From Typhlomys cinereus (Eukaryota; Chordata; Mammalia; Rodentia; Platacanthomyidae): a stretch of 64,000 nt of DNA. Location of the stretch: contig JALPQD010000359.1 in the NCBI GenBank assembly GCA_023101885.1, positions 186,001 to 250,000 of the forward strand, in the 5' to 3' direction. The notes under the pieces are model-generated. The model saw only the letters and a program-made list of their open reading frames with translations. It was not told the origin of the DNA and ran no database searches. Both the position numbers and the translations under genes were made by a program. Shown piece after piece: positions 47,161-58,335 of the stretch (position 1 is the first letter of the stretch; each line of letters starts with the position of its first letter).

Positions 47161-50100
47161 CCTTGGAATTCCTGTCTCTAGGTGGGCTGGGTGGGTTTGG
47201 TACTAGGAGCCACCTATTAGGGAGTACATACGGCGCTTAATTTTCTGGGTCTGGGATACTTCACTTAATATAATTGTTTCTAATGACATCCATTTCCCGG
47301 CAAATTCCAGTAATTCATCATTTTTGATGGCTGAGTAGTACTCCATTGTATAGATGTGTCACAGTTTCCTTATCCACTCGTCAACTGTTGGACATTTGGG
47401 CTGATTCCATGACTTTGCTATTGTAAACAGTGCTGCTATGAACATGGTCGTGCTTGTGCTATCGAGGTGAACCTCTGCTGTATGGGGGGTTATTCCCAAA
47501 AGTGGAATAGCAGGGTCATATGGCATTTCAATCTTTAATTTCTTTAAGAATCTCCAGACGGCTCGCCAGAGTGGCTGTATGAGCCTGCATTCCCACCAGC
47601 AATGTAGGAGAGTTCCCCTCTCTCCACATCCTCTCCAGCATTTGTCGTTGTTAGTATTGTGGATTTTTGCCATCCTGACCAGGGTGAGATGATATTTCAG
47701 GGAAGTTTTGATTTGCATTTCCCTGATGGCTAAAGAAGTGGAGCATTTTTTAAGATATTTGTTAGACATTTTAATTTCATCCCTGATAAAGTTTCTTTTA
47801 AGTTCCAGGGCCCATTTTTTAATTGGGCCATTGGTTTCCTTGGTGTTTAGTTTTCTAAGTTCTTTGTGCACTCTGGACAATAGAGCTCTGTCAGATATGT
47901 GGTTAGTGAAGATTTTCTCCCATTCTGTGGGTTACCTTTGAGCTCGCGTTACAATCTCTTTATCTGAACAGAAGCTCTTTAATTTCACAAGATCCCAACT
48001 GTTGAGAGTTGGTAGCAGTGACTGTGCCATTGGATGTCTGTTTAGGAAGTGTTGGCCTAGCCCAATCAGCTCGAGGGAGTTCCCTATCCTTTCAACTATG
48101 GTTTTTATAGTCTCTGGCCTGATATCAAGGTCCTTGATCCATTTGGAATTAAGTCTTGTACATGGTGACAAGTATGGGTCCAGCTTTAATCTTCTGCATG
48201 TGGAGATCCAGTTTTGCCAGCACCATTTGTTGAAGATGCTGTTCTTTTTCCATTGGATTCTTTGGGCCCCTTTGTCAAAGACCAAATGGCTGTAACTTTG
48301 TGGGCTTATATCTGGGTCTTCAATCCTTATCCATTGATCTGTGTGTCTATTTTGGAGCCAGTACCAGGCTGTCTTTACAACTATGGATTTGTAGTATAGA
48401 CTAAGGTTTGGTATGGTTATTCCTCCAGCTGTGTTTTTGTTACTCAGGATTGTTTTTGCTATCCTGGGTCTTTTGTGCCTCCATATGAACTTTGAGATTA
48501 TTTGGTCAACTTCTTTGAAGAATTGCTTTGGGATTTTGATTGGTATAGGATTGAATCTGTATATTGCCTTTGGTAGGATGGTCATTTTCACGATGTTGAT
48601 TCTGCCAATCCAGGAACAAGGGAGGTCTTTCCACCTTCTGGTGTCTTCTACTATTTCTTTCTTTAGGGTTTTAAAGTTTTCATTGTAAAGGTCTTTTACT
48701 TCCTTAGTTAGGTTTATACCAAGGTATTTCATTTTTTTAGGGGCTATAATAAATAGTATTGTTTCTCTCAAGGCTTTTTCACTTCTTTCATTCTGGGCAT
48801 ATAGGAAGGCCTCTGATTTTTGCACATTTATTTTGTATCCTGCCACCCTGCTCAATTAGTTCCAGGAGCTTCCTGGTGGAGTTTTTGGGATCACTCAGGT
48901 ATAAGATCATGTCATCTGCAAATAGGGATAGCTTGACTTCTTCCTTGCCGATTTGAATCCCTCTTATGTCCCTTTCTTGTCTTATGGCTTCAGCTAACAC
49001 TTCAAGTACAATATTGAATAGAAGTGGTGAGAGTGGACAGCCTTGTCTAGTTCCTGATCGAAGTGGGAATGCTTCCAATTGTTCCCCATTGAGCATAATC
49101 CTTGCTGTGGGCTTGTTGTATATAGCTTTTATTATATTGATAAAGGTTCCTTCCATTCCTACTGTCTCTAGCGTTTTGATCATAAAAGGCTGTTGGATCT
49201 TGTCAAAAGCTTTTTCTGCATCTATCGAGAGTATCATGTGGTCTTGGACTTTGGACTGGTTTACATGATGAATTACATTTATTGATTTGCGTATGTTGAA
49301 CCAACCTTGTGTGCCAGGGATGAAGCCTACTTGGTCCCCATGAATGATCTTTTTAATATGTTTTTGAATCCGATTTGCTAAGACTTTGTTGAGAATCTTT
49401 GCGTCTGTGTTCATCAGGGAGATCGGCCTATAGTTTTCTTTTCTAAGTGAATCTTTATTAGGTTTTGGGATTAAAACGATATTAGCTTCATAGAAGGAAT
49501 TTGGTAGTGTTCCTTCCTTTGCTATTTGATGGAACAGTTTAAGGAGTATTGGTGTTATTAACTCCTTAAATGTCTGGTAGAACTCTGTGCTGAATCCATC
49601 TGGTCCAGGACATTTTTTGGTGGGAAGATTCGAGATTACTTCCTCAATTTCCTTATATGTTATAGGACTATTTAAATAATTCACAACTTCCTGAGTCAAT
49701 TTAGGTAAGTTGTGTTTACTTAGAAATTCATCCATCTCTTTTGTGTTGTCAAACTTCACAGAGTATAAGTTTTTGAAATATGATGTTATAATTCTCTGGA
49801 TTTCTTGGGTATCAGTAGTGATAACTCCATGTTCATTTCTAATTTTGTTAATTTGGGTTTTCTCTCTCTTGCTTTTGATTAGTTTAGCTAGGGTTGTATC
49901 AATCTTGTTGATTTTTTCAAAGAACCAGCTTTTTGATTGGTTGATTTTTTCTATCGTTTTCTTAGTCTCGATTTCAGATATTTCTCCCCTTATTTTGCTA
50001 ATCTCTTCTCTTCTACTGCTTTTGGGATCAGATTGCTCTAGTTTCTCTAAAGCTTTAAGCTGCATTGTTAAGTTGTTTATTTCTGATGTTTCCATTTTTT

Positions 50101-50206
50101 TGACGTGGGCATTAAGAGCTATGAACTTACCTCTTAGAACAGCTTTCATTGTGTCCCAGAGATTTTGGTAAGTTGTATTTTCGTTATCATTCACTTTCAG
50201 GAAATC

Positions 50207-50238
<32 letters not shown>

Positions 50239-51356
50239 ATTATTATTATTATTTATTCAACTGTGTACATGTGTGTGTGTATGTGCTCTCGCGCGCGTGT
50301 GTGTCTGTGTGTGTCTGTGTATGTGTAGAACCACGGACGAATTCGTGAACCACCATGGACGCCTCCACTTCCTCCGCCCCGGGATTCACAGGCTCCGCCC
50401 TACCAGGACCAGAAGCGCAGGCCACCCCTGCTTCCGCCTGGCGTCTATACGTGGGATCTGGGATCACGAACTCGGGACCTTCCGCCTGCAAAGCGGAGGC
50501 TTAACCCCTGAGCCACCTCTCCAGCCCCACTTTCAGGAAATCTTGAATTTCCTTTTTAATTTCTTCCTGAATCCAGTTCTCATTCAGCATCATAGTGTTA
50601 AGTTTCCAGGAGTTAGTGTATTTTCTCTTGTTTGATGTGTTGTGGATGTCCAGCTTTAGGCCGTGGTGGTCTGATAGGGCACAGGCTAGAATTTCGACTT
50701 TTTTTGTATTTGTGTAGATTCATTTTGTGGCCCAATATGTGATCTATTTTGGAGAAAGTTCCGTGTGCTGCTGAGAAAAATGTGTATTCTTTGGTGCGTG
50801 GGTGAAAAGTTCGATAGAGATCTGTAAGGTCCATTTCTTTCAGGGTTTGATTAAGTTCCAAAGTGTCTCTGTTAAGCTTTTGACCTGTTGATCTATCCCA
50901 TGTTGAGAGGGCGGTGTTGATGTCCCCAAGAATTATCGTTTGGGGGTTGATTTCTTGCTTTAGACGCTGTAGGCTTTTCTTAATGAATGTGGAGGGGCCG
51001 GTATTGGGTGCATATATGTTCAGTATTGTGAAATCTTCCTGGTGAATTGTACCTGTGACTAAAATGTAGTATCCATCCGTGTCTCTTATAATTTTCTTTG
51101 GTTTGAAGCCCACTTTGTCTGATAGCATAATGGCTACCCCTGCCTGTTTTCTGCTTCCATTTGCTTGTAGAATTGTTGACCAGCCTTTTATTTTTAGAGC
51201 GTGCCTATCTTTTGTGGTGAGATAGGTTTCCTGCAGGCAGCAGATTGATGGATTGTGATTTTTAATCCAAGTTTGTAATCTGTGTCTCTTGATCGGTGAA
51301 TTAAGTCCATTAACATTTAGTGTTATAATGGAGAAACTATTGTTAATTCCAGACAT
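47160..51356 (-). pseudogene. L1 ORF2 (endonuclease and reverse transcriptase), interrupted
   Basis: It starts at 51356 with an AP-endonuclease-like domain (ITLNVNGLNSP, LQETYL, LGDINTALS, SKIDHILGH). A frame break occurs near 50.70 kb and a SINE lies at 50209-50527. The reverse transcriptase occupies about 50194-48855 and has the [11 protein letters not shown] catalytic box near 48900. Further breaks lie near 48850 and 47935. The C-terminal part shows a Cys/His cluster (CWRGCGERGTLLHCWWEC) near 47650-47580. The enzyme is not functional. Confidence 0.9.
50209..50527 (-). mobile_element. Young B2-headed SINE inserted in L1 ORF2
   Basis: It is flanked by a perfect 17-bp duplication, cactttcaggaaatctt, at 50192-50208 and 50528-50544, with L1 coding sequence continuing on both sides. 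It has a T-run, a (TG)n tract with cgcgcg, a CpG-rich body, and a reversed head ending 'ccacctctccagccc'. Confidence 0.95.
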
Positions 51357-51429
51357 TTATTATGTTTAGTAGCTTTTATAAGTATATTGCTTCATTTTTA
51401 ATGATGTTATGCTTGCCTTCTGTTCTCCT

Positions 51430-52474
51430 GGATATGCCTGTTTTTTTCTTCACGCTTGAGTATCATTTCTAGCAGTTTTTGAAGGCCTGGTTTGGTGGCC
51501 ATGTATCCCTTAAAGTTGTCTTTGTGCTGGAAAATTTTTCTTTCTCCCTCGATCATGACTGATAGTTTTGCAGGGTAAATCAGCCTGGGTTGACATTTTG
51601 CTCATTCAATACTTGAAGTATGTCTCTCCAAGCTCTTCTTGCTTTTACTGTTTCGACTGAGAAGTCATTTGTTATTTTAATAGGTTTGCCTTTAAAAGTG
51701 ACTTGTTTTTTCTCCCTTGAAGCTCTCAGCACCAGTTCTTTATCTTGAATGTGGAGTGTTTTAACTATTATTTGCCGCGGTGTGCTTCTATTTTGGTCGT
51801 CTGTTTGGGGTGCGGAATGCCTCTTGTATATGAATGGGCCTCTCTTTTTTTAGATGAGGAAAGTTTTCCTTGATGATCGTTTGAAAAATTTCCTCAGGGG
51901 TGGTATTTTCAGATTCTTGCTCCGGTATTCCATGAATGCGCATATTAGGCTTCTTCAGGGTGTCCCATATCTCTTGGATATTTCTCTCAAGTATCTTTTT
52001 GGCTTTAACAACCTCTTCCATTGAGCTGGTTAGTACTCCCACTTTATCTTCAAGGTCTGAAATTCTGTTTTCTGCTTCATTAGTTCTGTTGATAAGACTC
52101 TCTGTGGCGTTCTGGGTTGAAGATAACTTGTCTTTTAGCTCAGTTTTAAACTCTGCTTGAGTTTGTTTTAACTGCTCTATGCCACTTTTTGTTTCTTGCA
52201 CTGTTTTTCTCAACTCCTCCAGATGTCTGTTGTGTTCCTCTTCAAAGCGATTGATTCGATTATGTAATTCCTCCCGGATTTCCTCTTTCATAGTATTGAA
52301 CATGGTAATGATCATATTTTGAAAGTCGTTATCCTGGGTCAGGCTTTCTTGGCCTTTTTCCGCGGGTTTGTTCTTGTTGGAGTCTAACATTATGGGATTA
52401 ATTTCTTCAGTGGGAAATTTGTTTACTTGAGTGTTGCTTCTCATGGATTTGCACTTTGACTTTGGCATTGTCAT
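51430..52474 (-). pseudogene. L1 ORF1 (RNA-binding coiled-coil protein), frameshifted
   Basis: The first 228 codons (52474-51788) hold a Lys-rich N-terminus, a long Glu/Lys coiled coil with ESLINRTNEAENRISDLEDK at its end, and the RRM-like NMRIHGIPEQE. A stop at 51788 is followed by the expected C-terminal domain in another frame (about 51800-51560), then a second frame break. Several heptads favour a trimeric coil as in known ORF1p. Confidence 0.88.
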
Positions 52475-52499
52475 TTTAACTCTTAAGATCTCTCAATTT

Positions 52500-52808
52500 C
52501 ACTAAACTGAATTATTTGGCCTGGGGTACTGGTGGGCGGGGCCCGAACGGGGACTTACCTAGGGCGCGGGGTGAGGCCCGAGTGGACCGCGCGCGTGTCC
52601 CGACCGGCGGAGCGGGGTGGGGTGAAAAGGGAGGATGGGCACGTCGGCGTGTAGCTATTTAACCCGAGGGCAGCTGGGGCGGGGCCCGGGCGCAGGGGGA
52701 GGTCCTCCTCGTCCCTCGGCCCCCACGCGGCTCCGGCTGGATGGCGGGAGTCGGAGCCGGGTCCCTGTGGGCTGACCTGGGGTCCGAGAGCGCGAGGTGA
52801 GGCCCGGC
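52500..52808 (-). promoter_or_regulatory. GC-rich L1 5' UTR / promoter region
   Basis: About 300 bases rich in CpG immediately upstream of L1 ORF1, the position of the L1 internal promoter. It has several GGGGCGGGG-like and CCCGG words. It ends at the inserted SINE, so the 5' end may be truncated or continue beyond it. Confidence 0.65.
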
Positions 52809-52810
52809 TG

Positions 52811-53085
52811 GATCAAGACCTTTTTTTTTTTAATATTTTTTATTTATTCAATTGTGTGTGTGTGTGCGCGTAGAACTACAGGTGAATTCAGGAACCACCA
52901 TGGACTGCCTCCACCTCCTCCTTGTTTACTCTGCTCCGGGATTCACTAGCTCGACCCTACCAGGGCCAGAAATGCAGGCCACCCCTGCTTCTTCCCGGCC
53001 TGTATACACGGGGTCTAGGATTTGAACTCAGGACCTTCTGTCTGCAAGGCAGAGAGCCTTAACCCCTGAGCCACCTCTCCAGCCC
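52811..53085 (-). mobile_element. Young B2-headed SINE at the L1 5' end, antisense
   Basis: The order is T-run, 'tttatttattcaattgtg', a short (TG)n, body and reversed head ending 'ccacctctccagcccc'. The flanks 'tcaagacctttt' and 'tcaaatacctttt' look like an imperfect target duplication. Confidence 0.88.
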
Positions 53086-53261
53086 CGTCAAATACCTTTT
53101 AAAACAGTCTCCCTGCCTTTAAAATTTGGGAACTGAAGAAGTGAAGAAGAAGTTTTTAGAAAGCTTGACTATTTTTAATAAAACCTATGAGATGCTTTTC
53201 TTGACTGGGAGAAAAATAATTAAATAAATGGAACTAAAAGGTTAAAGCATGATTGGGATTA

Positions 53262-53905
53262 TGGTATGGTTGAATTTTGGTGTCAACTTGACAGCTGCAT
53301 GCTGTTTTGGGTGCAGTTGTGGAAGGTTAATGGTTGGAATGATCCCTGAACAAGTCTGTAGGTACTTGATTGCTGTGAAGAACCCAGCCCATAGTGGGTG
53401 GTACTTTCCAGTGGTGGACAGGATAATAGGAGATGCAAGGAGGAGGGTCTTGCTCTTTTCCTTATCGGAGGTCAACTTGCTGTGCAGTCCACTCTGTGTG
53501 CATCGTTTGCTTTTAGAGCATCGTGGCCTTCTTTGTCGCTGCTGCTGCTGCTGCCTCCTTGGCTGACTTGGAGCTTCACTTTTTCCATCATGTTGTTGCT
53601 GTTCACACTGCCTTTGGAGCCTGGTCTCTAGGCCTTGTTGCTGTTCACTGTTAATCACTGACGTTGGAACCCAGCTGTTCTTCACCGATGTAGGAACCCA
53701 GCATCTTCGACCCTCCAGAGAAGTAAAAGCTTGAGATCTTCTGGGATCTTTTGGCTTTGTGAAGCATTCCACTCAAGAATGAAGCTGCTGCGGGTGGCTA
53801 CCCTGAAGAACAATATTTTTATTATGACTTATTTTAATAAACTGATTTATATTACATTCTATAGATTCTGTTTCTTCAGAGAACTCTTACTAATACAGAT
53901 TATTA
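53262..53905 (+). repeat. Interspersed repeat with 'gtcaacttgac' terminus, sense
   Basis: It starts 'tttggtgtcaacttgacagc'. The core 'aacccagcccatagtgggtgg' corresponds to the core of the copy at 32160-32570. The end 'cttcagagaactcttactaat' is typical of an old mammalian dispersed repeat. A (CTG)n-like patch lies near 53536-53555. The family is not named here. Confidence 0.55.
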
Positions 53906-55671
53906 TGCAAATAAATGGTAAATAAATAAATTACCTCACCTACTATGTTATTGATGATAATCCCATTACTGAGGATACACCTTGTATGTTTTGTGTTCTC
54001 AGACACTGAGGGGACTTTAATAGAGAGTTTAAATAGAAGAAAGGAAATAAGACTTTTCTAGTGCTTTTGCATGCTCTTCAAAAAATGCCTGCAGCCAGTA
54101 TTAATAGAATATGGGTTGATTTTTGATGTTTGACAAGCTTCTTTAATAGCAGTGTTTTCTGCAGACCCTGCCACAGGACAATGAAGGACATTGTTTTTGA
54201 ATTTCACAGCTTGACCTTCCTGTTGCATGTAGAGCCAGAATGTAGGTTTCACAAACAGCAGGCATTATACAGCTTGAGAGATTTGTGCAGGTATTATTCA
54301 TGCCAACCAATGAATATGAGAGCTTTTGTACAAATAAAGTCAATGTTTTGTTTGAGAAAGTAGAGCAACTGAAGAACCATGGAACACTAGAACGGCTACT
54401 CCAAAAATAGGTTGTCAGATCTATATATATCTGAGTTAGTAGTTTTGTTCCAAAAAAGGGGGGGGTGTATTCTATATAGGTGCTGAAGTTTTGCCTAGAA
54501 ACTCTACTGAACATTTAGAGCTTGAAGCAGATAATCAAGTCTAAGAAATCTCTTTCCTTTATAAAGGTATTATTTGATATATGATATTTGAAATAGCTTA
54601 TGGTTTAAAACAGACTGTGTACTCCCAAATTTTAATCCTGGCAAAGTTCAACTAAAGGGGTTTAAAAAGAAAGTTTATTTATTTGTTTTATTTAGTTTCT
54701 GGCTTTTCGAGATGGAATGATGCATGGCTACAGCCTGGAACTAACTTCATAGCCCTGTTTGGCCTTAGATATGCACTGTTCCTCTTGAGTCAGTTTCCCC
54801 ACACCTGGAGAAAGACCTGATGCTTCTGTTCATTAGTGATAAGTCTCTTTGGAAGATGTATTTGCTTATAGAACTTACCACTTAATTAGCATATCAATTA
54901 ACAGCTAGATGCTGCTACATTTCAACTGCAAAACCAGATATACTTTTGTTGTTGATCGTTTTCATGTTTTGTTGCCTCATACCAGGCAAGAATTTTACCA
55001 CTGAATTATGTTCCCATCACCCAAGAAAAATATTTAAATTATTTATTTTGTGAAAAAGTGTATTTGTCTTATATTTAGTTTCCAGGCATAGATGTTTATC
55101 CTTTAGAATATGGGAGAGAAATCATCTTTCTCTCCACTGCATTTTTCAATGCCTGCAATTTTTGCCAATCATTATTATACATATTTATAAAATGTAAAAG
55201 ACAACTATCACCTCAAAGGGAATAAGAAATCATCTATTTCTGAGCTAAATATGAGAAAATAGACTCAGGTTGTCCCGTGACACATTTCCACATAGAACTA
55301 CGTGGAGCTTTCATACTTGCAGACCCAAAGTGAATCATACATTAAGACATCTTTCTAATTCATAAGAAGGAACATCAAGTTCCCACTTGTTACAACAAGT
55401 GAAGGGATTTCTGCTGTAGATTACAGATGCTACATTATCTGATGATATTCATAACCTTTGGGTTGATGGAATCTATTAAGTTAATGCATTCCAAAAATGT
55501 TTCACTTGACAGTAACAAGTATATTAGATCAGACACAGAGGGCAATGAATTGCTAAGGGAATTAAAGATAATCTAAGATAACTTGGTTCTGGATCCAACT
55601 CCTAACAATCTCCGTGGGGTCAGGGTAAATGTTGCCTAGACTGGTAGGCTCTGAGGAGGTGGTCTGGATGA
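53906..55671. other. Intergenic, with a B1 fragment
   Basis: AT-rich sequence. An antisense B1 fragment at about 54690-54815 shows 'gcctggaactaacttcatag' and 'gccctgtttggcc'. The rest is unrecognised. Confidence 0.55.
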
Positions 55672-55972
55672 TTTATTATGTGTTTGTGTGTCAGAGGGCA
55701 CTGGGTGTCCCTATGGAAGACCAAGAGTGACTTCCGATCATTCTGTATTGCTTCTACCTCCTTTTTGCTAGTCTCTGGGATTTCCAAGGCTCTGCCCACT
55801 AGGGTTGGAAGTGCAGGATACCACCATTTCTACCCGGCATGTTTTTTGTTGTTGTTGTTTTGTTTTGTTTTTGTTTTTGTTTTTGTTTTTTATAATGGGA
55901 TCTGGGACCCAAAGTTAGGAACTTCTGCTTAGAAAGGCAGAGTCTTAACCCCCCTCCAGCCATCTTTCCCAC
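55672..55972 (-). mobile_element. Older B2-headed SINE, antisense
   Basis: The body 'ctatggaagaccaagagtgac' and 'gttggaagtgcaggatacc' precedes a long TTTTG-rich tract at about 55847-55890. The reversed head is truncated near 'gcagagtcttaacccc'. It is diverged. Confidence 0.75.
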
Positions 55973-56326
55973 CTGACTTCTGAATGATTTAGACTATCAC
56001 AATTCTTGTGCCGAATCTCTGCTTCTGTAAAAGAATTACAGTGCATTCTGCTATCTACAACAGAACTGTGGCTCATCAAAATGAGGTGACAAGAAGCAAA
56101 ATTAGAGAATGGGAGAAGTGTTTGAAGATGAAAGGACATGTCTCGGTTGGTTCCACAAAAGGACCTGCAGACTACACAAATCCAGGTGATTCTTGCTCTC
56201 TCAGGCATTTTACAGATTTCCCTTTTGTGTTCCTTTTCTGTTTAATGGATGACTGCAATGGTTAGCTAATCTGGTTTAGTTTATGAATAGTCTAAGATAA
56301 AAAGATTATCCAGTTTATTAATTCTT

Positions 56327-56369
56327 TTTTTTAAATTTTTTATTATTATTATTTATTCAACTGTGTGCA

Positions 56370-56409
<40 letters not shown>

Positions 56410-56620
56410 TGTGTGTGTAGAACCACGGACAAATTCGGGAACCACCATGGACGCCTCCATCTCCTTCTGCCCCGGGATTCACAGGCTCCGCCCTACCAGG
56501 ACCAGAAGCGCAGGCCGCCCCCGCTTCCGCCTGGCGTCTATACGTGGGATCTGGGAACCGAACTCAGGACCTTTCGCCTCCAAGGCGAAGGCTTAACCCC
56601 TGAGCCACCTCTCCAGCCCT
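56327..56620 (-). mobile_element. Young B2-headed SINE, antisense
   Basis: It is flanked by a perfect 15-bp duplication, agtttattaattctt, at 56312-56326 and 56621-56635. It has a T-rich tail, a long (TG)n, a CpG-rich body, and a reversed head ending 'ccacctctccagccc'. Confidence 0.94.
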
Positions 56621-56959
56621 AGTTTATTAATTCTTGAATTCTATCCACTAAAGCTAGATTCATGGCATTGTATTGTCTTCCTCTCTCGGCTCCAAGAAAG
56701 GCATTGCTCATTTTGGGGAGTAAAACTTAACTAGGGTGAGAACGTTTTCTAACCCTTAGTTAAGTTGCCTAGGAAACAACAGATAACTATATTATAACTA
56801 ATTGTTTTGCTTATAGCTAATAGCTTAATTTGGTCAGTTAGGACCAAAAATCAGTTCTATAGCAATAATAAATTGTTACAAAACAAAGATGAGCCCAACA
56901 CTACATTTCCTTCATGTGTACTTGGATATCATGTCAGTCTTCTAAATTTCCTTTCCCTG

Positions 56960-57390
56960 TAGGGAAATTTGATTGGGGATGCAAAAATCACCCAAAACCA
57001 GCACATAATGTACAAAGGAGACTTACTGGGAAGCAAGCAGGAGGACAAGTAGGGTGGCATGCAGGCAAGCAGCAAACTGCACCGCTGTCTCTGAAACAGC
57101 CAGAAAGGCGTCACTTTGAGAGTCCTTTATAGGACATGGACATGTGACTAGCAAAGTATTAGGATGAAAAGGGGGGCTTGTCTCGAGGTGGGTGAAAAAA
57201 GTTCCTGGGAGCTGCAGACAGGCTGGGGGCTGTGAAGCTGTCCTTGGGAGGGTAGGTGTGGGTTGTCCTTGAGAGTATTCAGGCAGGTGAGGCTGTAAGA
57301 AATCCTTTGTTTAGACACGCACATGGGAGGGAGAGAGGGGAAGGCAATCTGAGCATTTTGTGTTTAACATGCTTACCATCTAATATTCCC
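56960..57390 (-). repeat. Possible LTR, antisense
   Basis: On the - strand a CTATAAAGG box lies at about 57125-57133, followed by sequence that ends in 'aatcaaatttccctaca'. The GC level is higher than the flanks. I see no primer-binding site or partner LTR, so this is tentative. Confidence 0.3.
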
Positions 57391-57484
57391 TTTTCTAGGG
57401 ATTTTATACAGTGTTAAAAAAACTTCATATAGTGATGTGACCACGTTTCTATCCTTTTTTATTTAAACATTTCCTTCTCAGGCA

Positions 57485-57790
57485 GGCAGATGGTTCAGTG
57501 TTGTAAAGGGCGGGTATGAGGATCTGAATTCAGATCCTCAGCACCCACTGAAAAACTTGACTAGGCATGGTAATAAATATCTGCAACCCCAGTGCTTGGG
57601 GGTTTGGCAGAGACAAATGAATCCCCAGAGCTCGCTGGCTAACAAGTCTAGCCACTTGGTGAATTCCAAGTTCATTGAGAGAAGCTGCTTTAAAGACAAC
57701 GTGGAGAGCGATAGAAGAAAATGTTAATGTCAATCTCTGGTCTCTTTGCATACATATATGCATAAACATGTACATGCACACACATGCTTT
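57485..57790 (+). repeat. Older rodent tRNA-head SINE (B3/B4-type)
   Basis: The head 'caggcagatggttcagtg' is followed by 'gatctgaattcagatcctcag', 'gctggctaacaagtctagcc' and 'gagagcgatagaagaaaatg', with an ACA-rich tail containing 'atgcacacacatgc'. Confidence 0.6.
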
Positions 57791-57889
57791 TTTCTTATGG
57801 AAAATTATTTCTCAGTTGCCACCCAGACTATATATGAGCAGGATTCAAATTTGCTTTGGATATTGTAGCAATTTCACAAGTTTTAAACT

Positions 57890-58193
57890 TTGGACTAGAG
57901 AGATGGCTCAGGGGTTAAGCCTCTGCCTCACAAGCAATTGGTCTTGAGTTTGGATGCTAGATCCCACGTGAAAAAGCCAAGCAGAAATGACAGTGGCCTG
58001 TGTTTCTGGCTCTAGAAGGCAGAACTTGGGAAACTCCAGAGGAAAGCAAATAGGAGGTAGAAGCAATCCAGGGTGATTCCCAAAGCTACCTCCACAGGTA
58101 CACACAGTGCTCTCTGACACACACAGACACACACACACAGACACACACAGACACACAGACACACAGACACACACACACACAAATATATTTTAA
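57890..58193 (+). mobile_element. Older B2-headed SINE, sense
   Basis: It is flanked by aagttttaaact at 57878-57889 and 58194-58205. The head is 'ggactagagagatggctcagg', the body is 'gcagaaatgacagtggcctg', and a long (CA)n/(CAGA)n tract follows. It has fewer CpGs than the young copies. Confidence 0.88.
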
Positions 58194-58205
58194 AAGTTTT
58201 AAACT

Positions 58206-58335
58206 CTTTCTGGGCATGGTAACACATGTTTATAATTCCAGCACTTGGAAGGCAGTGGCAGAAAAATGTGCTGAAAACCATACTCAGTTACAAGATACTT
58301 TGTCTCAAAACCAAACCCAAACAACAACAATATCA
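58206..58335 (+). repeat. B1 SINE, sense, internally shortened
   Basis: 'ctgggcatggtaacacatg' and 'ccagcacttggaaggcag' are followed by 'actttgtctcaaaacc' and an A-rich tail. It directly follows the 3' duplication of the preceding SINE. Confidence 0.7.

Larger units (their letters stand above)
46178..52808 (-). mobile_element. Nearly full-length L1 retrotransposon, broken, with inserted SINEs
   Basis: Read on the - strand it has a GC-rich 5' UTR (about 52500-52808), ORF1 (52474 to about 51430), ORF2 (51356 to about 47160), a 3' UTR with a G-rich polypurine tract (seen as C/T at 46250-46335) and A-runs (seen as T at 46178-46194 and 46203-46216). Both ORFs carry frameshifts or stops, so it cannot move by itself. 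One young SINE interrupts ORF2 and another sits at the 5' end. I found no clear target duplication for the L1 itself. Confidence 0.9.

Noticed and set aside
48002..50171. Several hydrophobic open frames on the + strand across the L1
   Set aside because: These are reverse-strand shadows of L1 ORF2. Their hydrophobic look comes from the complement of Lys/Asn-rich codons.
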